Of a DNA stretch of 64,000 bases, positions 35,801 through 45,000 are shown one piece after another (within the stretch, counting starts at the first letter, position 1; each line of letters starts with the position of its first letter). This stretch comes from Sphaerolaimus hirsutus (taxonomy: Eukaryota > Nematoda > Chromadorea > Monhysterida > Sphaerolaimidae): assembly GCA_964036195.1 (NCBI GenBank), contig OZ038451.1:20968318-21032317 (forward strand), in the 5' to 3' direction. Made by a program: the position numbers and the translations under genes. The notes under the pieces were generated by a model, which saw only the letters and a program-made list of their open reading frames with translations, searched no databases and had not been told where the DNA came from.

Positions 35801-37926
35801 TAGAAAAGTGATAAGTGATTAATTAGGTTATGTTTAAGTGACAGGTGTAATCGATTTCAGATTTACTTACCACTTATGGTACGGTAAATTGACCACGTTT
35901 CGGTGAACGATACGATACGGTAAAACTTCAATTTACCGTGGTAATTTCTGAAACCCCAGAGCACCCCCCACCAAAAAAACGTTTCTCCACCATTCATTAA
36001 CCCATTTATCCCCATTTCACACCAACAACGTAAACATCACCCCAAATACCCCCCCCCCAAACTCACCCTGCACAACCTGACTGCCACTTCCAATGCCCTT
36101 TTGCATAGCAGCAAACGGAACAGTGGGCCTGATGGGTCCCACGCGAATGCGGACGTTTGTTCCATCGCCTCCTTCGTTGTCCGAATCGTCCGAGTCGACG
36201 TCGGATGCGAAAACTGGCTCATTTATGTTCGACTGCTGCTGGACTTGGTCCTGGGGCCAATTTCAAGAGTGGACAAGTGGGGGAAAGTGGTAAGTGGTAA
36301 GTCGAGTAAGTTGGCTCTTCTGATGTGACAAGTGTTAGGTTTTGGGGAAGGTTGTCACGGTTTGAGACAACCTAAGATGATGGAAAACTACAATGAAAAC
36401 GTCTGATGAAATTTTGGATCGGTACCATATTGAGCCTATAGATATTAAATTTTCTCATCTCTGAAATAGAACTTTGATACAATAGATATAGCCAACAAAT
36501 TAGAATAATTAAATACATGATATTGCCACATTTGAAGTGAACAACTTCGGTCAAAAATAGCAACATGGTAAATGTGTGAACCACAATACATATTCACAGA
36601 TCCACACGCAACCACAAAAGCTGCTCTAATATTCCCATTGAAAAATGAACCAGTCACTTAAATTGGTCACTTAGTCCACTTGTCCGTCACTTTTTCACGA
36701 CTCACGTCTGCACTTACCACTTCACTTGTCCACTTGAGGAATTGGCACCTGGTCGACTGCGTTTGGGGATGATGGGTCCAAGTGCCCCTCGGTGCCGGGG
36801 GGAGCTGCAGTGGGAGGGGGGGATTAGGGGTGACTTTTTGGATTTGGATTGAGTTTCGTGGGTAGATAGTGCTTGCTTAACAAGGACATAAATATGATGT
36901 TTGATAAAAAGCAATATTTGGAAACACAAGTAGAAATTAGGGCTCAAACGATATATTGTATCGAATATCGGATATCGACCATTTTTTAATATCGAATATC
37001 GAATATCGATATCGAAAATTTTGAAAAAATATCGAATACCTATATCGAATATCGACCATTTTTTCGATATATCGAACCTGTATTGTGTCCCCAAATTTAT
37101 TTTTCATTTTCATTTTGAGATGTTTATGGTTGATCTGATGTGCTTATAGTATTGTATTTGATGAGTAAAAGTACAGTATTTATAATGTCATTGTTGTTGG
37201 AGTGCTAAATTTGAAGCCAGAAAACGCTGATATACTTTTTTTGCAACATGCCCTTAAGCAATTAGGTTATAAGGATGAACTGTAATATCTACCAATTGTT
37301 ATTTGTCTGATACACTTTGATTCATCATGTTTTTCTTCTATTTTCTACCATTGAGTGATGTAAAGCTTGTTAAAATCACTTGTACCATTCACATTTCAGT
37401 AAAGAGATGATTAAACATGTGTGCAACCACATGAAAATACAATATGCGACTTGAAATATGCCTTGCTATACCAAAAGCATATCGCAATATCGAATATCGA
37501 TATCGAGGTTCCATATCGTATCGATATCGAATATCGAGTTTCAGAAAAAAATATCGAATATCGATATCGAAAATTTTGAAAAAATATCAAATATCGAATA
37601 TCGATATCGAAAAGTCATATCGTTTGAACCCTAGTAGAAATGATACAAAGTTGCAAAAAGTAACGAAAAACCAGACAGATGAAATTAACTAATTCAATAG
37701 AAAAGACACAGATATACACTATGACCTTTTTAGATAAATGTCCGTTAATGTATAACACACATGATCATTTATTTATTTATTTGATCATTTATTTAATGTT
37801 CAAATTATTTTCATTTGTCTCAAATATGAAATACTGGCAAATTTCCAACAAACCAGAACCTAGAACATTCCCATCCTCGCTCCCCAAGTCATCTTCTAAA
37901 CCAGCCAATGCTACACCGGCCGACAT
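26810..37926 (-). CDS. FIP1L1: FIP1-like factor, CPSF subunit for mRNA polyadenylation
   Basis: Nuclear subunit of the cleavage and polyadenylation specificity factor that binds poly(A) polymerase and U-rich RNA. Exons 5' to 3': 37926-37860, 36804-36749, 36250-36067, 35678-35541, 35219-35086, 34445-34269, 34086-33979, 33616-33464, 33247-33061, 32348-32133, 31745-31581, 29728-29669, 29587-29530, 29186-29109, 27640-27565, 26894-26810. Borders are GT/AG and phases fit, except between the 14th and 15th, where one exon with length 2 modulo 3 must be missing. The start MSAG matches FIP1L1; an acidic stretch (DSDDSDDNEGG) precedes the diagnostic Fip1 core KPWRKPGADITDYFNYGF + TEDTWNMYCE at about residues 131-158. 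Glutamine-rich and proline/glycine-rich segments follow, then an Arg/Asp/Lys-rich tail (SRERSSRRRDD, TKKEPKQESD-stop), as in FIP1L1. Two introns are introner-like elements. Confidence 0.9.
27095..27519. repeat. CCGTTCTATTGGAGG repeats ending in ATACGGTA, FIP1 intron
   Basis: Units of GCCGTTCTATTGGAGG and CCGTTCTATT recur across the segment, which ends GAAGAAATACGGTA at 27,519. The terminal ATACGGTA resembles the TACCGTAT ends of other elements here, but the left border is degraded. It lies between the last two FIP1 exons. Confidence 0.45.
28155..28421. mobile_element. CAGGGACGTA palindromic element in FIP1 intron
   Basis: CAGGGACGTACGCAGGATT at the left and AATCCTGGCTACGCCACTG at the right are inverted; the arms continue through TTTTGAGCGGGGGG, GGAGCCCGGCGAACGG and poly-G/poly-C, so almost the whole element folds on itself around a GGCGCC centre. 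No target duplication is evident. It belongs with the elements at 23,946-24,326 and 59,145-59,573. Confidence 0.75.
28422..29108. other. Rest of FIP1 intron 14, unexplained
   Basis: This part of the intron between exons 29,109-29,186 and 27,565-27,640 shows no repeat end and no credible open segment. The missing FIP1 exon must lie somewhere in 27,641-29,108. An acidic D/E-rich reading near 27,880-27,980 (minus strand) is the best but weak candidate. Confidence 0.4.
30126..30713. mobile_element. TIR element with CCAATTGAGG ends and CGGGTTTCGAGTGC repeats
   Basis: The left end CCAATTGAGGAGTTTGTTTC and right end GAACCAAACGCCTCAATTGG are inverted, and the pairing continues inward through CGAAACCCGTTA/TAACGGGTTACG. 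The interior has about five degenerate copies of ATAACGGGTTTCGAGTGCAA. It lies in the long FIP1 intron between exons 29,669-29,728 and 31,581-31,745. No transposase is present; the superfamily is undetermined. Confidence 0.75.
31400..31520. mobile_element. GGCCGATGTTTTTTT palindromic element in FIP1 intron
   Basis: GGCCGATGTTTTTTTAAAA near 31,403 and AAAAAAACATCGGCC near 31,500-31,512 are inverted. Between them, AAAAAAACGTTT repeats three or four times. The right end continues AACCCTA, the same terminus as the TAGGG hAT-like elements; the left end is degraded. Confidence 0.5.
32528..32772. mobile_element. CACACACTAGTTTTCACC inverted-repeat element, FIP1 intron
   Basis: The left arm GCCCACACACACTAGTTTTC followed by ACCGTGACT is inverted at the right as AGTCACGGTGAAAACTAGTG followed by TGTGTAGGGCC. 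The arms are about 30 bases and nearly identical. It lies between FIP1 exons 32,133-32,348 and 33,061-33,247. Related ends bound 34,606-34,828 and 37,977-38,191. Confidence 0.75.
33248..33463. repeat. FIP1 intron filled with TACCGTAAATTTACC-type repeats
   Basis: Most of this 216-bp intron consists of degenerate units such as GGTAAATTTACGGTACCGCA and TTTGCGGTACGGT in both orientations. The acceptor side has about 45 bases of ordinary sequence. The same repeat occurs at 21,675-21,771 and 35,877-35,945. Whether it is an element that made the intron or an insertion into an older intron cannot be told here. Confidence 0.5.
33681..33812. mobile_element. Short TACCGTTAGTCCTCGAATAA element, FIP1 intron
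   Basis: TACCGTTAGTCCTCGAATAA at the left and ACTCGGGGATTTACGGTA at the right are imperfect inverted ends of a 132-bp copy of the TACCGTATTTCC family. It lies in the intron between exons 33,464-33,616 and 33,979-34,086. Confidence 0.7.
34087..34268 (-). mobile_element. Introner-like family-1 element forming an entire FIP1 intron
   Basis: The 182-bp intron begins GTGCCTCTCCCAGACCCTGT on the coding strand and ends with the inverse ACAGCCTCTGGGAGTGCC plus CCCAG. The exons on both sides read in phase 0 (ending LAQQYAQ, resuming AAEQRSKEQ). The donor-side terminus differs from that of the M16 intron at 14,048-14,242 by one base in the first twenty. The interior also shares ATGTCAAATGTCATGCAAA and CCTGGAAAATG units with the other family-1 copies. 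Confidence 0.87.
34606..34828. mobile_element. CACACACATTAGTTGACA inverted-repeat element, FIP1 intron
   Basis: GGGCTCACACACATTAGTTG at the left and GCAACTAGTGTGTGTGGGGC at the right are inverted, with inner matches GACATCAAAATTCGTGTC/GACACGAATTTGCGATG. It is a diverged relative of the element at 32,528-32,772. It lies in the intron between exons 34,269-34,445 and 35,086-35,219. Confidence 0.65.
36251..36748 (-). mobile_element. Introner-like family-2 element forming FIP1 intron 2
   Basis: On the coding strand the 498-bp intron begins GTGCCAATTCCTCAAGTGG then ACAAGTG and ends CACTTGTCCACTCTTGAAAT then TGGCCCCAG. These are inverted copies lying exactly at the splice borders. Both exon-side junctions carry CCAG, which could be a remnant of a target duplication supplying the acceptor. 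Sub-terminal AAGTGGTAAG units match the non-genic copy at 17,945-18,196. The middle is AT-rich and unrelated. Confidence 0.75.
36938..37633. mobile_element. hAT-like element with 8-bp duplication, ATATCGATATCG interior
   Basis: The ends TAGGGCTCAAACGATAT and ATATCGTTTGAACCCTA are inverted copies. The 696-bp element is flanked by exact 8-bp repeats GTAGAAAT (36,930-36,937 and 37,634-37,641). Both sub-terminal regions are built from degenerate ATATCGAATATCG units, with an AT-rich unique core. No transposase is present. It lies in FIP1 intron 1. Confidence 0.88.
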
Positions 37927-38669
37927 TCTCCTGAAATGTTTAAAAAAATTTCTAGGTGTGATAAAATATTTGTAATGTCGCTGCACACATTAGTTTACTA
38001 ATGAAATTTTTAAAAATTAGTAAACTCATAAATCAGCATTTAACGCATTCCAGTTTACTGTGAAAATTCATGTTTACTATCCGTCAACTGTAGTTAACTA
38101 GTTTCAGTAGACTCAAATGCTATTCAAAGTTGATTTATGAGTTTCGCAAATTTTCAGTTTACCGGCATCAAACTAGTGCGTGCAGCGCCAATGTAGCGAG
38201 TTCAAAATTTTCACCACTTAACATGACGGTGTGTCAGTGTTTTTTTGTATAATTCAAATTCATGCATTTAAATCATATTGTTGCTATATTAACTAGGGTG
38301 AGAAAATTTCAATGAGCCACACCGTAAAATATCGCTAATCAAAAAGAGTGCAAAGTGTGTCAATGGAAATACAAACAGCATGTGGAATGTGATACTTCTG
38401 ACATTTTGAAAATATTAAATAACTCGCAGTGTGGCATTTTATTGCCGTTTGCGCAGTATTTTCCAGCTGAATTATTAAAGCATTTATTAAAGCATTTATC
38501 ACATCAGCTAGCATCCCGACAGAGTTTCACCGATTTCAAAATCCGCAAGTGCAAGAAAGTGACAAGTAAATTTTCAAGTCAAGAAAATGTCACGTGTCAC
38601 CCAATTTGCAACTTTTCTCAACTTTCAGCTGCAACTTAACAAAGTGCAAAACTGTCGATTAAATAAAAG
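37927..38669. promoter_or_regulatory. Divergent intergenic region FIP1 / 183-aa gene
   Basis: The start codons of FIP1 (minus, 37,926) and the unknown plus-strand gene (38,670) are 743 bases apart and face away from each other, so both promoters should lie here. An inverted-repeat element with ends CGCTGCACACATTAGTTT and AAACTAGTGCGTGCAGCG occupies about 37,977-38,191 and overlaps the likely FIP1 promoter or 5' untranslated region. No TATA box or initiator can be assigned with confidence. Confidence 0.5.
37977..38191. mobile_element. GCTGCACACATTAGTTT inverted-repeat element
   Basis: Ends GTCGCTGCACACATTAGTTT and AAACTAGTGCGTGCAGCGCC are inverted with a few mismatches, and inner segments (AGTAAACTCATAAATCA against TTGATTTATGAGTTTCGC) are inverted too. 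It resembles the CACACACTAGTTT family of 32,528-32,772 but has its own outer sequence. It sits in the divergent promoter region. Confidence 0.7.
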
Positions 38670-40120
38670 ATGGCAGCAGCAAGTGGGAAGTATGAAGAAA
38701 CATTGCGCATGATCTACGCCCACGACGGAAGTTTCAGATCTACTGGTGAGTGTTTTTCAATAATAGAAATATATTGTTATTTTTTAAATATTTCAATTTA
38801 TTAAAATGATTTTATTTATTTAAAAAAATTTTACATTCAAAACTTTTCAGCAGACAATTTCTATGGGATTGAAGCGGAAATCGCTTGGATCTATAGACAG
38901 AGATTGGAATACGCTTTGCGGCCATTTGAAAGGTGTTTTTTTTAGGAAATTGCAAAAAGTTGACAAATTGCCAAAAAATGTTGTTGTTTTTTCAAGGCTC
39001 AACCAGCCACAGAAGACATTTAGACGATTTGCACATGATCAAAATCCTGGGAAATTTGTGTCAGCAGCAGCTGATATTCACATGGTGAAGGTGAGTCAAG
39101 TTTTCGATAATTTTTAAAAATACAAAAATGTGGGGGTTCAAAATATTCAGGGTTTTTCATGGTGTAGAAGGCGAAAAGGGGAAAAATCGCTAAAGCTACG
39201 TATTTATACCGAAAAAGGGTATAGAAATCCAAACAAGAAAAAATACATACAAAAATATGTGTAGCTATGATAATAATTTTGCAACGGAAATTGGCTAAAA
39301 AGCGATTTTGAACGAAAATTGGGGCAAAATTGCCAAATATTAGCTCCAGGAGGGTAGATAGCTGGTCGATTTGGGGGGGGGGGTGTTCAGCAGATGCTAG
39401 CCAATATATTCGTTACAGGGTATAGAGATAGCTGAAGCGTTTATGGGTAACCCCCACTCCCCAGAAACCATTAACTATACGCTGATCGTTTCCAATGGTC
39501 CAAAATATCGACAAATAGCCATGGTAACTTAAAACGCAAAAACAATGCAGATGCTCTATAAATTTGACAAACTGCAGCAGCCAGCTTTCTACACGGTCGC
39601 CGATATGGCAATACAATATGGAGTTGAATACGCGATGAAAATCATGGAAACTTCCACAGAGGATTTGAAAACTGAGGTTTGATATTCTACATAATTTTGG
39701 TTCTGAGGTTTAAAATATTTTGAACCTTGGACCAGAAATAATCACAAATAAGGTTCAAACTGGATTGACTTTTTGGGATTCGGGTTTGAAAATTTTCGGT
39801 ATCGGTATTTTCAGATTTTGGGGACTGGGGTTTAGAGATCGGGACCGCTGAGTCCCGGAAATTATCGGCATTCGGGATCCCGTTTGAACCCCAATCAGAA
39901 AAATTGTTTCAGACTATAGAAATTTCGATGTCGGTTTCTATTTCAGCTCGGCACGAAGCCAAAGGCTTACGCGCTGCAACTAAACAAACACGAGTACAAC
40001 CAGCTTATGGAGCAGTATTTGTGTGCCAATGATCAAGCCAGTGCCGTTGCCAGCGCGCTAAAAAGAAATGAAAGGAGGAGAAAATTCATAATGCATTACG
40101 TCGACACGAAAATGAAGTGA
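38670..40120 (+). CDS. Unrecognised 183-residue protein, five exons
   Basis: Exons 38670-38745, 38851-38932, 38997-39090, 39551-39676 and 39947-40120 join with GT/AG borders and consistent phases (1, 2, 0, 0) to 552 nt: 183 residues plus stop. The start ATG at 38,670 has AAAG before it and follows an AT-rich leader. The protein begins MAAASGKYEETLRMIYAHDG, has DNFYGIEAEIAWIYRQRLEY in exon 2 and AFYTVADMAIQYGVEYAMKI in exon 4, and ends in a basic tail (KRNERRRKFIMHYVDTKMK). It is tyrosine-rich, likely mostly helical, with no signal peptide or membrane segment. I do not recognise the family and assign no function. It is divergent from FIP1. Downstream, a different frame shows a zinc-ribbon-like CxxC pair (see findings), so the 3' end could be more complex. 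Confidence 0.72.
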
Positions 40121-42059
40121 AAGTTGTGATTTTTTACGATTCCTGCGCAAGATGTGAAAACGCTGTTGTAAATTACAGTATTAAATGTCACACTTGTAAC
40201 AGAATGAATACGGAAATGTCAAAGCTCAGTTCGCAACATAAAACCGTTCAAAACAAGACACTAAAGTATTGAAATGCCCTTCAAAACTACTTGGATCAGT
40301 GCCAAAAACATAGAAGCGCACCTTGTATCCCGCAAGACGAAACAGCGACTTCTATGCAATTATTGCGACCTTACAGGGACTGCATGAAGATATCTGCGTA
40401 GTTTTTAGAGTGAGAAAAGATCTGGTCGGTCATCGAAGGATTCAAAGATCGAAAGTTTTCTTTTTCTCAATCGCAGCTATCAGTCGTACTAAAAAATCTC
40501 GGAAAAGTGAAAATCCGACTGATTCGAAAAAAATCAGGGAAAAAAATATAGCACAAAGCTACTTGAATGTATGTCAAAAAACGGGACATATGCCACAAAT
40601 TTGTCTCGCTTAGTGGTACCAGGATTAATCCACTGATATTTTACCTCTCTGATACCCCGTATGACAAGTTGACAGCCGGCCAAAAACTTTCGAAATCGCT
40701 TTAAATATAATAATAATAATTGCTAGAAATATGTATGGGGAGTTCCATTCTTAAAGTTCACAAGCGCCAAATCCAGAAAAATCGAGTTAAGCGTGGATTT
40801 GACCTCCACGTATAGTTTTTCACATTTTAGAAAAAAAATCAGCATTATAGTCCATTTCGTTCCCGAGATACACTGGTACCGTTTTTCAGAAAAATCACAA
40901 TTTTCACATCGAAAGTGCACATATCCATCTCAGATCCCCTATGAAAAACAGGAATTTCATTTTGTAAGTGCACATATCCATCTCGGACCACCGGAGTTTC
41001 ATTTCATAAGTGCACATATCCAAAAAAATAGTTTCATTTCCAAAAATGCACGCGTGCTTCGGCGCGGCCGCAAAGAGCTGGCCGGAATTCCCATACAAAA
41101 AAGTTTCATTTCCAAAAATGCATACGTGAATTTCCAAATCTATTTTGCACTATAAATCAAATATGCGTGCATATATTGATCTGAAAATTTAGGTTGAGGT
41201 ACTTTTAGACACGGGCTTTGCAGTGATGTGATTCGTTTTATCCTACGATGCACCGTTAAGAAGTTATTTAACATTTAATTTCAAATGTTCAGATTTGTTC
41301 CCAATTTTGGGTGACTTACAAAATCCCACATAACTTCCTAAATATTTCCCGGCCAACAAAATTTGTGATTACAAAATTTGTAGAGAAATGTCGGATCTAT
41401 CTTAAAAGTGCGGGGCAAGCGTCGTCCCCCAAACATAGCGCCGTCGGGCCAGCGTCAAACTTTAAAATGCAATTTTGAAAAATCGAAAAACTTGGATATA
41501 TGCATTTTTAGAATGAAACTCCCCATATATAACCATGTATTTTAACGAAATAGCGATTATGAATGTGAAAATTTTAACGATTTTGAGAAAAGATAGGGGA
41601 AACACAATCGCTACATTGCGCGAAATACAATACGCAACCGGAAACTTGGATGTATACCAATTTGCACTAAATGACCCGCTCCTGTACACCGATCAGACGT
41701 AAAAATTGATAAGGTCATTTATGTGACGTTGGCCTACCTCCAAGTTACGAGTTGCGCATTGTACGAATGAAAGTGAAAGCTCAAAAATAGCTCAACATCG
41801 CTGAAATTGTTTTATTATTTTGCCACATTTCACATTCCTCATCGCTATTGGCGTCTATATGAGTCAGTCTACGAGTCAATAGCCACTCCAGGAACAAAAG
41901 CTGGACACCAAAAAAAAAATGAAAATTGTGAAAATGGTCCTAAGGTACTCCAATGGGTCCAGTAAGTTATGCAATACATGTAAAATTTTCATTGTATATA
42001 TCGCATATACTTGAAAGTGAATATTTCCAAAATGGGGCATTTCTGACATAATTTGCTAT
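40121..42059. other. Interval between 183-aa gene and satellite array
   Basis: At 40,085-40,250 an out-of-frame open stretch encodes a CxxC-x10-CxxC pattern. A TIR element occupies about 40,732-41,529. The rest, up to the first clear satellite monomer near 42,060, is unassigned; 41,900-42,060 may be a very diverged monomer. No gene is supported. Confidence 0.5.
40732..41529. mobile_element. TIR element with TATGGGGAGTTCCATTCTTA ends
   Basis: TATGGGGAGTTCCATTCTTA at the left is matched by TTTAGAATGAAACTCCCCATA at the right (about 41,508-41,528, two mismatches). The interior includes three direct copies of AAGTGCACATATCCATCTC-type units (40,910-41,020) and two copies of AGTTTCATTTCCAAAAATGC (41,030-41,115). 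No transposase is present; the superfamily is undetermined. Confidence 0.6.
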
Positions 42060-45000
42060 TTGGTGCCCAACTATCAATACATAATAGCTATATTTTATAC
42101 CATTGGAAAGCTGAAATTGTGAACTTTCATTATCCACTGCTGACCAGTAGGTTCAATGTCATAAGTTTATACATAAGGTTTCAAAATGTACTGCATGAAC
42201 AAATCTGGGTCAATCAAATCGCATGTGAGGCCAAAACTAAGGAGACGTAACGGCTATATTTTATACCGTTGCGAAGCTGAGAACCTCCTCTTTCAGAATC
42301 CACAGCCTCCCCAGAGGCTCGCGTTAGCATTTTTATACCTAAGATTTCAAAACGTGCTGCACACACTACTCTTGGGTGATCGCATTGCATGTGAGGCCAG
42401 AACTAAGGAGACGTAACGGCTATATTTTATACCGTTTTGAAGCTGAGAACCTCCTCTTTCAGAATCCACAGCCTCCCCAGAGGCTCGCGTTAGCTTTTTT
42501 ATACCTAAGATATCAAAACGTGCTGTGCACACTACTCTTGGGTGATCGCATCGCATGTGAGGCCGAAACTAAGGAGACGTAATGGCTATATTTGATACCG
42601 TTGCGAAGCTGAGAACCTCCTCTTTCAGAATCCACAGCCTCCCCAGAGGCTCGCGTTATGATTTTTATACCTAAGATTTCAAAACGTGCTGTGCGCCCTA
42701 ATCTAGGGTTGATTGTATTGCATGTGGGGCCGGAACTAAGGAGACGTAACGGCTATATTTGATACCGTTGTGAAGCTGAGAAACTCCTCTTTCAGAATCC
42801 ACAGCCTCCCCAGAGGCTCGTGTTAGCTTTTTTATACCTAAGATTTCAAAACGTGCTGCGCACACTACTCTTGGGTGATCGCATCGCATGTGAGGCTGGA
42901 ACTAAGGAGACGTAACGGCTATATTTGATACCGTTGCGAAGCTGAGAACATCCTCTATCAGAATCAACAGCCTCCCCAGAGGCTCGCGTTAGCATTTTTA
43001 TACCTAAGATTTCAAAACGTGATGTGCGCACTAATCTAGGGTTGATTGTATCGCATGTGGGGCCGGAACCAGGAAAAACTAAATGCTGTGGTCTATACCA
43101 TTGGAAAGCTTAGAAAATTCTCTTTCAGAAACTGCCACTCTCCAGAAGGTTCACCGTCACGATTTTATACATAAGATTTGAAAACGTGGAATGCGCCCCA
43201 ATCAAGGGTTGATTGTATTGCCTGTGAGGCCGGAACAAGGAAAAACTAAATGCTGTGATTCATACCATTGGAAAGCTGAGATAATTCTCTTTCAGATAGT
43301 ACCACTCTCCAGAAGGTTCACCGTCACAGATTTATACCTAAGATTTCAAAACATGCGGTTTGCAGAAATCCAGGGTCAATTGTATTGCATGTGAGGCCGG
43401 AACTAAGGAGACATAACGGCTATATTTGATACCGTTGTGAAGCTGAGAACATCCTCTTTCAGAATCCACAGCCTCCCCAGAGGCTCGCGTTAGCATTTTT
43501 ATACCTAAGATTTCAAAACATGCTTTGTGCAGAAATCGAGGGTCGATTGTATCACATGTGGGGCCAAAACTAAGGAGACGTAACGGCTATATTTGATACC
43601 GTTGTGAAGCTGAGAACCTCCTCTTTCAGAATCCACAGTCTCCCCAGAAGCTCGCGTTAGCATTTTTATACCTAAGATTTCAAAACGTGATGTGCACCTT
43701 AATCTAGGGTTGATTGTATCGCATGTGGGGCCGGAACCAGGAAAAACTAAATGCTGTGGTCTATACCATTGGCAAGCTTAGACAATTCTCTTTCAGAAAC
43801 TGCCACTCTCCAGAAGGTTCACCGTCACAATTTTATACATAAGATTTGAAAACGTGGAATGCGCCCCAATCAAGGGTTGATTGTATTGCATGTGAGGCTG
43901 GAACCATAAAAAACTAAATGCTGTGATTCATACCATTGGAAAGCTGAGATAATTCTCTTTCAGATAGTACCACTCTCCAGAAGGTTCACCGTCACGATTT
44001 TATACCTAAGATTTCAAAACATGCGGTTTGCAGAAATACAGGGTCAATTGTATCGCATGTGAGGCCGGAACTAAGGAGACGTAACGGCTATATTTGATAC
44101 CGTTGCGAAGCTGAGAACCTCCTCTTTCAGAATCCACAGCCTCCCCAGAGGCTCGCGTTAGCTTTTTTATACCTAAGATTTCAAAACGTGCTGCACACAC
44201 TACTCTTGGGTGATCGCATCGCATGTGAGGCCAGAACTAAGGAGACGTAACGGCTATATTTTATACCGTTTTGAAGCTGAGAACCTCCTCTTTCAGAATC
44301 CACAGCCTCCCCAGAGGCTCGCGTTAGCTTTTTTATACCTAAGATTTCAAAACGTGCTGTGCACACTACTCTTGGGTGATCGCATCGCATGTGAGGCTGG
44401 AACTAAGGAGACGTAACGGCTATATTTGATACCGTTGCGAAGCTGAGAACATCCTCTATCAGAATCAACAGCCTCCCCAGAGGCTCGCGTTAGCATTTTT
44501 ATACCTAAGATTTCAAAACGTGATGTGCGCACTAATCTAGGGTTGATTGTATCGCATGTGGGGCCGGAACCAGGAAAAACTAAATGCTGTGGTCTATACC
44601 ATTGGAAAGCTTAGAAAATTCTCTTTCAGAAACTGCCACTCTCCAGAAGGTTCACCGTCACGATTTTATACATAAGATTTGAAAACGTGGAATGCACCCC
44701 AATCAAGGGTTGATTGTATTGCATGTGAGGCCGGAACAAGGAAAAACTAAATGCTGTGATTCATACCATTGGAAAGCTGAGATAATTCTCTTTCAGATAG
44801 TACCACTCTCCAGAAGGTTCACCATCACGATTTTATACCTAAGATTTCAAAACATGCGGTTTGCAGAAATCCAGGGTCAATTGTATTGCATGTGAGGCCG
44901 GAACTAAGGAGACGTAACGGCTATATTTGATACCGTTGTGAAGCTGAGAACATCCTCTTTCAGAATCCACAGCCTCCCCAGAGGCTCGCGTTAGCATTTT

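Noticed and set aside
40323..40613. 96-codon plus-strand frame ending QKTGHMPQICLA
   Set aside because: No credible start codon or splice context and no recognisable motif; downstream of the 183-residue gene it is likely untranslated or intergenic.
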